DNA of 64,000 nt from Deltaproteobacteria bacterium GWC2_55_46 (GTDB lineage Bacteria; Desulfobacterota; GWC2-55-46). A program made the position numbers and the translations under genes. Positions 45,669 through 53,700 of this stretch are shown piece after piece. Within the stretch, counting starts at the first letter, position 1; every line of letters begins with the position of its first letter. The stretch covers positions 1,269,501 through 1,333,500 of the forward strand of contig LVEI03000001.1 of assembly GCA_001595385.3 (NCBI GenBank), written 5' to 3'. The notes beneath the pieces are model-generated. The model worked only from the letters and a program-made list of their open reading frames with translations, did no database searches and was not told the origin of the DNA.

Positions 45669-46025
45669 ATGCCGTTTAAAGACATTTTAAAAGACCTTTC
45701 GATGAGCGCCGGGGCTGCCGGCGCCATCATAATAGACCATGACGGCGAGGTGGTGGCCTCATGGGCATCCTCGCCGGAGGTCAATATCGACCTCATAGGC
45801 ATCCACCACGAGATAATACTCGATATAGCAAGGGATGCCGCCGCCAGCCTCGACCTCTCCGGCGTTAAGCGCCTGGCGATAACGACCGACAAGGCAAGGC
45901 TTGCCATATCGACCATCAAGGAAGGCTACTGCCTTGTGATATGCCTCGGAAGGGAAAGGCCGATCGGGAAGGCGCTCTACGAATCAGAAAAGGCGATAGA
46001 GCGCATAGAAGAAGAGATGGGCTAA
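45669..46025 (+). CDS. Roadblock/LC7-domain protein
   Basis: About 119 residues from the Met at 45669 (MPFKDILKDLSMSAGAAGAI), which gives the standard roadblock length. The fold is visible in AGAAGAIIIDHDGEVVASWA, then LAITTDKARLAISTIKEGYC and LVICLGRERPIGKALYESE. Roadblock proteins often act as GTPase regulators (MglB with MglA) or scaffold subunits, but no small GTPase gene is adjacent. It may be co-transcribed with smc. Ends one base before dispersed repeat copy 4. Confidence 0.85.
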   Translation: MPFKDILKDLSMSAGAAGAIIIDHDGEVVASWASSPEVNIDLIGIHHEIILDIARDAAASLDLSGVKRLAITTDKARLAISTIKEGYCLVICLGRERPIGKALYESEKAIERIEEEMG

Positions 46026-46177
46026 ACAGGCTGCTAAAAAACAAAGTTTCGTTCAGGCTGCTCTAAAAACCATATGCGAGGCGATTCTCGCCGTTTGACG
46101 AATGAGGCGTACTTCTTTGGTACGCCGTAGTAGCCGGCTTCTGAAGCCAACGAAGCAGATGGACTTATTTCATGCCC
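46026..46177 (+). repeat. Dispersed ~150-bp intergenic repeat, copy 4
   Basis: Starts ACAGGCTGCTAAAAAA, contains GTTCAGGCTGCTC, CATATGCGAGGCGATTCTCG, GAATGAGGCGTACTT, a GGCGTAC/GTACGCC hairpin, GCTTCTGAAGCCAACGAAGC and ends near CATGCC. It fills the whole space between the roadblock and barrel genes, which converge on it. Confidence 0.85.
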
Positions 46178-46181
46178 TGCG

Positions 46182-47669
46182 TCAGGGAGCAAAGACGAAC
46201 TTCAAACCCGCCATATAGTAACTGAAGCCGGAGGCGCTCCCCACCGCGTAGTCGCCCCCTTCTGCGCTAAGCTCGATTGTAGACCTGCCTGTCCTGTAGC
46301 CAATGACCCCGGCGCCGCCACCGAAGAAGTCCTCTGTCGAAGCACCGTTCCTGTCGAACGACTGCCACCCGTAATAAGGCTCGAGATAGGCGTAAAAGCC
46401 CGCATGCTCGTAAGAAAGGGTAAGAAGCAGCTGGTGAGCGATGAAGTTCTCCGGGTCGAAGTACCCGCCGCCGCTTTGCCTGTCGAAATCGAGGTATCTG
46501 AACCTGTACCCGATATCCACCCTCGGGCTGCCGGGCTTGAGCGTATACCTGGGGGTGACGCTTAAGTCGCTGGCGGAGTTATCATCTGAATATCGCCTGT
46601 AGTTGTAGCTTCCATAAAGGCTCGTCCTTCCAGAGGCCCTGGAGGCCGAAAGCGAATAGTCCGACACCCGTATCCCGTTCTCCACGATCTGGGCCGTGTC
46701 CGTAAGAAGGTCCCTTGACACGCCAGCCGAAGCCGTCCAGCCGCGGAGGTTCGTCTCAGCGCCAAGGAGGCCCGTAAAGAAGCCGCCGTTCCCCTTGAAG
46801 GCCGCGCCTGCCCCGGCGCGCGCCTTTATATCGTCGCCAAGCCTGCCAGCCAGATAAAAAGAGAAGCTCTCAGCGTTTTTGTCCCTCGTCCTGTCCTCAG
46901 CGTCGGTGTGCCTGTACCTGAGCTCGGCCTTGAGGTCAGATAGCAAAAATCCGTAGGCGAGCGCGAAGCGCCTTACCTGGTTGAAGTCGGAATCGTTGTA
47001 ATAGGCAGATGAAAGGTCGAAGGTGGGCCTTGTCGCCCTTGAGAGCGCGTCGTGAAGCTCCTTCATCTCCCTTTCCTGGTACGGATATGCCGTTTTAAGC
47101 AGGGCCTTGCTATCGGAGGCCGCCTTAAAGCGCCTGCTCTCGATGAGTGCATAGGCAAGCCCCATCCTGGCGTCAAAGTCCTCGCCCCTTGAAAGGACCG
47201 AGTTGTAAAGGGGTATAGCCTCGCCCGACCTTCCCTGCCACCTGAGTATGTTGGCCTTGACTACGAGAGATTCGGCCTCTTCAGGGCGCTCCGCGAGGAC
47301 GTATTCTATCTCTACGGCCGCCTCTTTAAGCCTGCCCGACCAGGAAAGGGCCCTCGCGAGGTTTTTCCTCGCCTCTATATTTGACGGCTCTTCGGCCTTT
47401 ATTTTTTTGAACTCCTCTATCGCGCCGTCCAACCGCCCGCCCCACGACATGGAAAGCGCCATCCGCGCCCTCTCGGATAAAGTGAAGGCGCCCCTGTCTG
47501 CCGACAAGGCCTTGGAGTACTCTTCCGCCGCTGCCCTGTAATCTTCTTTTGCCGCCAGGAGGTCCCCTGCCTTCTTATGCTCAAGGGCAGATGCCTCTTC
47601 CGAAAAAGCAGGATGTGGGACAAAGACCAACAGAGATAAAAAGAACAGGAGTACCGTAAAAACGCGCAT
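46182..47669 (-). CDS. TPR plus outer-membrane beta-barrel protein (YaiO-like exporter)
   Basis: About 495 residues from the Met at 47669, which begins a signal peptide (MRVFTVLLFFLSLLVFVPHP, cleavage near AFSEE). Residues ~30-200 are TPR repeats (EDYRAAAEEYSKALSADRGA; DGAIEEFKKIKAEEP); the rest is a beta-barrel with Tyr/Gly-rich strands (SSAYYNDSDFNQVRRFALAY, GRTSLYGSYNYRRYSDDNSA) and terminal FKFVFAP-like aromatic end (LKFVFAP). TPR-barrel architecture matches YaiO/PgaA-type proteins that pass polysaccharide through the outer membrane. It follows the glycosyltransferase gene at 47761. Confidence 0.82.
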   Translation of the reverse strand: MRVFTVLLFFLSLLVFVPHPAFSEEASALEHKKAGDLLAAKEDYRAAAEEYSKALSADRGAFTLSERARMALSMSWGGRLDGAIEEFKKIKAEEPSNIEARKNLARALSWSGRLKEAAVEIEYVLAERPEEAESLVVKANILRWQGRSGEAIPLYNSVLSRGEDFDARMGLAYALIESRRFKAASDSKALLKTAYPYQEREMKELHDALSRATRPTFDLSSAYYNDSDFNQVRRFALAYGFLLSDLKAELRYRHTDAEDRTRDKNAESFSFYLAGRLGDDIKARAGAGAAFKGNGGFFTGLLGAETNLRGWTASAGVSRDLLTDTAQIVENGIRVSDYSLSASRASGRTSLYGSYNYRRYSDDNSASDLSVTPRYTLKPGSPRVDIGYRFRYLDFDRQSGGGYFDPENFIAHQLLLTLSYEHAGFYAYLEPYYGWQSFDRNGASTEDFFGGGAGVIGYRTGRSTIELSAEGGDYAVGSASGFSYYMAGLKFVFAP

Positions 47670-47760
47670 CTTCAAGGCCTTTCTATTCTTGAAAAAACAT
47701 ATTTGAAGCTCCCCGCTGTTAATACTCGCGGGCATCTTCTAACCGGATGGAAGATATTCC

Positions 47761-49245
47761 CTAAAGGCCGCCACGAGATGGACGCGTACCCCCGTCGAGC
47801 CTGGCGGGAGGGGGGCTGAAGCCTTCCTTCCTCACGTACTCCCACTTCCTGTCCCTCTTGAAAAAGAAACTCAGTACCGCCTGCGTCCTCCAGAACGCCA
47901 GGAGCTGCCTGTATCCGAAGTTCTCGAGCACGCCGTAAAAAAGGAGCATGAGCATGTCCCTGAACCTTTTGTACCTTTTGTAGGAGAATTCCTCGAGGAG
48001 AACCGCTGCCATGGAGAAGAATATCCCGATAAGGATGGCCATTACAAGGAAAAGGAAGAAAAAATACTTGTCCACAAGGCCAAGAAGGAATGACGCCGTC
48101 ACCACAAAATAGCCGGTTATCTCTATGACAGGCCCAAGTAGCTCTATAAAAAGCTGGTATGGGAGCGCGAAGAAGCCTATCCTGCCGTAGCGGGGCTTGA
48201 AGAGCATCGACCGGTAGATATAGATCGATTCCGCGAGCCCGAGGTGCCACCTCCGCCTCTGCCGCTTGAGCATCTTAAGGTCCCTGGGCGCTTCGGTCCA
48301 GCATATGGGGTCTGGCACGAAGTTGATGCGGTATTTTATCCTGTTATCCCTAAGGTACTTGTGAAGGCGCACCACAAGCTCCATGTCCTCTGTGACCGTG
48401 TTGCGCATGAAGCCGCCCACGGCCTGCACGGTCTTCTTATGGAACATGGAGAAGGTGCCTGAGATGATAAGGAGCGAGTTAAGCTTGCTGAGGCCCGCCC
48501 TCCCGAAAAGGAAGCTCCGGATGTACTCCACTATCTGTAGCTTTGAGAGGGTATCGGGCGGAAGCTTGACGTTCTGGAGCCTGCCTTCCGATATCTCAGA
48601 GCCGTTGGCGATCCTCACTATGCCGCCCGTGGCCTTCACCAGGTTGGGCTCCTCAATGATAGGGCGCATGAGCCTCGTTATCGCGCTCTCCTCCAGTATC
48701 GAGTCAGCATCGACGGAGCAGAAGTAAGGGGCCCTGGAGACGTTTATCCCTACGTTCAAGGAGTCGGCCTTGCCGCCGTGGACCTTGTCGACCACTATGA
48801 GCTTCGGCACTTCCGCGTTTAGATAAAAACCAACCACCCTGCTCGTGCGTATCGACTCGCGGTATATGACGTTCACCCTGGTGAGGCCGAATCCGTCGAT
48901 GAGCCTCTGGATTGTCGAGTCCCTGGACCCGTCGTTCACGACGATGACCTCGTGGTCCGGGTAGTCGAGGCCCAGAAGCGACCTCACCGACTCCACGATG
49001 TTCGCTTCCTCGTTAAAGGCGGCCATGATTATACTGACCGGCGGGGCGACCGATGGGTGTATGGTCTGCTGGTATCTTCCGTATTCGAGCCTTGAGAGGT
49101 GGACTACGATCACGCCGGAGGCGAGCACAAGCAAAAGCAGGTATATCCCGTTCGCGGCAAAATAATACGCGAGCACGAAATGGTTAAACCATGATATGAG
49201 GAGGTAAATAATTTCCACAGAGATAACAAGGCAGCCATTCTTCAC
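47761..49245 (-). CDS. Processive family-2 glycosyltransferase (PgaC/YaiP/cellulose-synthase type)
   Basis: 494 residues. Two or so N-terminal membrane helices, then the GT-2 domain: VSIIMAAFNEEANIVESVRS, VNDGSRDST, the metal-binding SVDADSIL, catalytic TED in NTVTEDMELVVRLHKYL, and QRRRWHLG (QxxRW), followed by several membrane helices. These are the features of processive synthases that extend and extrude a polysaccharide (poly-N-acetylglucosamine, cellulose-like). GTG start directly after the HEAT gene stop, with no spacer. With the TPR-barrel protein downstream it forms a synthesis-export pair. The sugar is unknown. Confidence 0.88.
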   Translation of the reverse strand: MKNGCLVISVEIIYLLISWFNHFVLAYYFAANGIYLLLLVLASGVIVVHLSRLEYGRYQQTIHPSVAPPVSIIMAAFNEEANIVESVRSLLGLDYPDHEVIVVNDGSRDSTIQRLIDGFGLTRVNVIYRESIRTSRVVGFYLNAEVPKLIVVDKVHGGKADSLNVGINVSRAPYFCSVDADSILEESAITRLMRPIIEEPNLVKATGGIVRIANGSEISEGRLQNVKLPPDTLSKLQIVEYIRSFLFGRAGLSKLNSLLIISGTFSMFHKKTVQAVGGFMRNTVTEDMELVVRLHKYLRDNRIKYRINFVPDPICWTEAPRDLKMLKRQRRRWHLGLAESIYIYRSMLFKPRYGRIGFFALPYQLFIELLGPVIEITGYFVVTASFLLGLVDKYFFFLFLVMAILIGIFFSMAAVLLEEFSYKRYKRFRDMLMLLFYGVLENFGYRQLLAFWRTQAVLSFFFKRDRKWEYVRKEGFSPPPARLDGGTRPSRGGL

Positions 49246-50559
49246 TTAAGATGGCTTTGGCTGGGGTTTACGCCCCTGGACCTCCTTTATTAGTGCGTAG
49301 ACTCCCGCTATATCCTCTTTCGCCGCTTCATGCCCCATGGTTGAAAGAGAGGCCAGGATACCCTCAAGCCTGTCCTGGGTCAGGGAAGAGAGGATGCGGG
49401 CCATTTCCAGAAGAAGGTCTCTACCGATATACTTATCGGCTGTTTTCCCGTTTTCCTTTAGTATTAAGTCGTTACCTTCGAGGAAGGACTTGAGTTTAGT
49501 GTAAAAGCCGGCCCTGCTTAACTGATCGAGCGCCTGGTCTCTCGCGTAGCGGTCCGATGAATCTATTAAGACGTTCAGAAGCTCTATAAAACCAGCGCCC
49601 CCTGCCAGGGCCATCGCCTCGGAGGCCGCTGCCCTGACCTGCCAGCTCTTGTCGGTAAGCGCGGCCTTTAAGGGCTGTATGGCGCTTTCAGCGCCGATCA
49701 AGCCAAGCGCCCTGGCGCTATGCAGGCGCACGACCCAGTCCGGGTCTTTGAGGGCCGCCAGCAGGAGCGGGATAGCCTCCCTGACCTTGAGTTTGCCGAG
49801 CCCCTTCGCGGCCTTGGCCCTAACCTCATGCTCAGGGTCGCCGAGCATGCGGGAGAACTCGGCACTCGTAGAGCTGTCGCCTATCTCGCCGAGGATATCA
49901 AGCGCTGTAGCGCGCACCATCCAGTCCTGGGACTTAAGCTCGCCCATAAGGTCGCGGAGCACGGCTGTGCCGAAGGAGATGATGGCCGACTTGACGACCC
50001 GGACAGAGACGTCCTCGCCGTCCTTGTCTTTCAATGTCTGCTTGAGAGCGTTCATCAGGTGTGGGATGGCGCTCTCATCCCCTATGACGCCAAGGGAGTT
50101 TATCGCCATGAGCCTTACATCCTTCCTGTCGCTGCCGAGCGCCTCTATAAGGTACGGGACGGCGGCGGCATATCTGATCCTGCCGAGCCTTTCAGCGGCC
50201 AGCGCGCTATCCCACCTGCTCCCCTTCTTAAGCTTCCTTAAATAATGGCGCGTATATCCGAGGGAGTCGAGGAGCCTTGCCGCCTCAACACGTCCGTCCA
50301 CGGACTCAACGCATTGCAAGAGGCATTCCTCCACAGCCGTCCACCCGGGGGAACCAGGCCTGTGCCTGTAGCTTTCCTCGCCCTCTATCTTCCTGCCGGC
50401 CTTCAACGCCTCCAGGAGCGGCAAGGAGCCCTGCCTCGCCATGTCGAGGCGACTGTACTTGCGCCCTGTATAGAACCTCCGGCAGATCACGGCTACGAAG
50501 GTAGCTATAATAAGAAAAGTAACCGTCCAGATAATGAGCTTGACCAACAGAAAGACCAC
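49246..50559 (-). CDS. Membrane-anchored HEAT-repeat protein
   Basis: 437 residues, GTG start behind a GGGAGGGG site. An N-terminal membrane helix (about 2-26, FLLVKLIIWTVTFLIIATFV) is followed by ~8 HEAT repeats (AVPYLIEALGSDRKDVRLMA, AIPLLLAALKDPDWVVRLHS, SAIQPLKAALTDKSWQVRAA). HEAT arrays are protein-binding scaffolds. Because its stop abuts the glycosyltransferase start, it probably serves the same polysaccharide machinery, perhaps as a cytoplasmic scaffold or regulator. No enzyme motif. Confidence 0.85.
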   Translation of the reverse strand: MVFLLVKLIIWTVTFLIIATFVAVICRRFYTGRKYSRLDMARQGSLPLLEALKAGRKIEGEESYRHRPGSPGWTAVEECLLQCVESVDGRVEAARLLDSLGYTRHYLRKLKKGSRWDSALAAERLGRIRYAAAVPYLIEALGSDRKDVRLMAINSLGVIGDESAIPHLMNALKQTLKDKDGEDVSVRVVKSAIISFGTAVLRDLMGELKSQDWMVRATALDILGEIGDSSTSAEFSRMLGDPEHEVRAKAAKGLGKLKVREAIPLLLAALKDPDWVVRLHSARALGLIGAESAIQPLKAALTDKSWQVRAAASEAMALAGGAGFIELLNVLIDSSDRYARDQALDQLSRAGFYTKLKSFLEGNDLILKENGKTADKYIGRDLLLEMARILSSLTQDRLEGILASLSTMGHEAAKEDIAGVYALIKEVQGRKPQPKPS

Positions 50560-50583
50560 GGCAACAATCCCCTCCCAACGGCG

Positions 50584-50611
50584 ATTATATCAATTTTCCT
50601 TTTTAAATCAA
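50584..50611 (-). promoter_or_regulatory. Sigma-70 promoter of the HEAT-glycosyltransferase-barrel operon
   Basis: Minus strand TTGATT (50611-50606), 16-base spacer, perfect TATAAT (50589-50584). Expected start near 50577, 18 bases before the GTG at 50559. Confidence 0.7.
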
Positions 50612-50730
50612 TCGCTTGTTGGTTTACTTTATAAACGTTTCAATTATTAATGGACTGACCGTGCGGCTAAAAAGAGTTTAAGCGGCGTACATTTAACAGA
50701 TTGGCCTTTTTCAGCAGTCTGTTAAATAAA

Positions 50731-50757
50731 AAGGGGGCTTCAAATAAGCCCCCTTTT
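50731..50757 (-). terminator. Terminator after the coiled-coil LysM gene
   Basis: AAGGGGGCTT and AAGCCCCCTT form a ten-pair stem with a five-base loop; on the minus strand CCCTTTTTATTT follows. A second inverted repeat (TAACAGA/TCTGTTA, about 50695-50725) lies just beyond. Confidence 0.85.
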
Positions 50758-50779
50758 CAACGCCATCTGTTTTTGTCCT

Positions 50780-53700
50780 TCAGTTCAGCCAGTCTTCGAG
50801 CCAGGCCTTCCTGTCCGAGTCCGACCACTTCTTCCAGTCGCCCCTGAGCCTGGCCTTGCGCAGAGCGTCCCTCGCCTCGTCTTTACTGACGTCCTTGACG
50901 ATTATGAGGATGTTCCCCGGCCTTATAAGGTCCGGGTGCTTGAGCCGGCTCATGTTATACCTGTATAAAAGGGGCCACATCATCGGGTTCCCGTAGGCCT
51001 CTTTTTTCGCTATCCTCCAGAGGGTGTCTCCCCTTTTCACGATATAGAAGCCGAGCACATCGTCTACCCGCATGAGCCTTATCACGTCCTCGGCCTTTAT
51101 CTCCCCTCTCTTGAGCTTCATGGCTATGCTGGCCCTCAAGTTCGCGAACTGGGCCTGAAGGCTCGCTACCCCTGCAGAGTCGACCCCCGATTGCCGGAGG
51201 GCCTCGGTCTCTTTACTTAGCCTCGCTATCTCGGATTCAAGCTCTCTTCTCGCCTGAGCCTCTTTGGCGAGCCGTTCCTTTGTCTCTGAAAGCTCCCTTT
51301 CAAGCTCATTTACCGCCGCGGCCCTCGCGCCATCAGAGGTCTCTACATCCCTCAGGCGGGCCTCCAGCGCATGCCTTGAACCTATCTCCTCTTTGAGCCT
51401 CGCCTCAAGTCCGTCCCTGGCTATCTTAAGCTCCTTAACTGACGCGTCATTTGCGCCAACAGCCGCGGCCGCCTCTTTGAAACGCGCCTCAAGGGCCGCT
51501 CTGGCAACCGACTCCTGCGCAAGTTTTTTATCTGACGCCTGGGCCGCGAGCGTAAGCTCCTTGATGGTCGACTCTCCAGCGGCCTTTACCTGCTCGGCCT
51601 CCATGAGCCGTGCCTCTATCGTCTGCCTTGCCCGGGCTTCCTGATCGAGCCTTGATTCCATCTCGGCCCTGGCGGACTTAAGCTCTTCAATAGCCCCTGG
51701 GTCAGCCACAACGCCGCCCCTGAGCTTTTCCTCAAGCTCGGTCTTCCTGGAGTTAAGCTCTTCTACAGCCGCGGCCGCCTCTTTGAAGCGCGCCTCAAGG
51801 GCCGTTCTGGCAACCGACTCCTGCGCAAGTTTTTTATCTGACGCCTGGGCCGCGAGCTTAAGCTCCTTGATGGTCGACTCTCCAGCGGCCTTTGCCTGCT
51901 CGGCCTCCCTGAGCCGTGCCTCTATCGTCTGCCTTGTCCGGGCTTCCTGATCGAGCCTCGATTCCATCTCGGCCCTTGCAACCCTCATCTCTTCGATTTC
52001 AACCGGGGCCCTGGTATCTACAGCGACAGAGCGGCCGATCCTCAACTCTTCCTCGAGCTCGGTCTTCCTGGAGTTAAGCTCTTCTGCAGCCGCGGCCGCC
52101 TCTTTGAAACGCGCCTCAAGGGCCGTTCTGGCAACCGACTCCTGCGCAAGTTTTTTATCTGACGCCTGCGCCGCGAGCGTAAGCTCCTTTATCGCCGCCT
52201 CGCCCGCTACCTTTGCCTGCTCGGCCTCCCTGAGCCGTGCCTCTATCGTCTGCCTTGTCCGGGCCTCCTGATCGAGCCTTGATTCCATCTTGGCCCTGGC
52301 GGACTTCAACTCTTCGATGGCCCTGGGGTCGGCCACCACGCCGCCCCTGAGCTTTTCCTCAAGCTCGGCATTTCTGGCGTTAAGCTCCTGCACCATGAAG
52401 CGGGCCGCGTCGGCCTGAGCGAGAGCCTCTTCCGCCTGCCTGATGCGCGTTTCAAGCTCGGAATTCCTCTTGTTGAGCGTCTCGATCAAGGGCGCCTGCT
52501 CCTGGCTCCTTGCAAGAAGTACCTCTGCCTCCCCTTTGAGCTTCGAGGCTATCTCGGTATGTTTGCCCATCAAGGAGACGGCCTGCGTCCTCGCTGCTTC
52601 TGACTGGACGAGGGCGAGCTCGGCCTTCTTTATCTTCATCTCCAGCTCGGCGTTGCGCTCGATGAGCTTCTGGGCGACGAAATTCGCCGCCTTGCCCTGA
52701 AGGTTCACAAGGCCGGCCTCCTTGAGCTTCTGCTCGAGGTCGGTATTCTTCGCTATAAGCTCTTTAGCCATTTCGCTTGCGGCCTCGGCCATGGCAAGGG
52801 CTATCTGGGTCTCCTTTAACCTGCCGGCAAGCTCATCGTTCTCAGACTTAATCCTCTCGGAACGCTCTGTCAAGGCCAGTAGCTCCGCCCTTGAGCTATC
52901 CTCTGAGCTCTTCCTCGCCTCTTCCGCAGCAACGAGCTTTGCCTCGAGGCTGGCCGCCTTCCAAGAGAGCTCCTGAGCGTCCTTCTCCTTCCGGGCGATA
53001 TCAACACTTACAAGCCTTGATTCCTCAAGCTCCTTTTTAAGCCCGGCCTCTACCTTCCTTAAGGCTTCGATCTCATTATTAAGCGCGGCGACAGCCTGAC
53101 CTTTTTCCGAGGCGTCCCTTGCGGACAGTTCTTTCTCTCCGTTGAGCCTTGCTACCTCTTTTTCAAGGGAGGATACAGACTCAAGGCCGGCCCTGGAGGA
53201 AACCTCCGACCTCGTTGCGGCTTCCTCGGAAGAGGCGAGCTTCGCCTCAAGAGCAGCCACCTTTTCAGAAAGCTCTTTCTCCTTTTCCTTCCGGGCCAGG
53301 GCATCGTTGGCCGCAAGTGTTGCGATCTCGGCCTTCAGAGCCGCCTCGGCCTTTTTAGTCCGCTCGACCTCATCTTTCAAAAGGGCGACCGCGCTGGCCT
53401 TCTCGGCGTCGCTCTTCCTTATGAGGTCAGCTTCGCCATTGAGCCTGGCCATCTCCATCTCAAGGGCCGAGGAGGACCTTCTGCTCTCCTCCAGAGAGGC
53501 CCTGGCCTCATCCCTTGACCTTTCAAGTTCGGCGATTATAAGGTTCGACGACTCGACCCCTTTTTTAGCGGTCTCCGCCTCCTGCTTCGCGGCCAGAGCC
53601 TCTTTCCTTGCCCTCTCCAGCTCTTCGGCCGCCACCGCGGCCTGGGGCCCGGCAACCGTAACCTTCTTTGAGCTCTCTATGGAGGCAGCCGCGGCTACGA

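Noticed and set aside
51425-52345. Regular repeats considered as a possible CRISPR array
   Set aside because: Units are ~306-321 bases, in frame, and encode coiled-coil protein; no short direct repeats with unique spacers.
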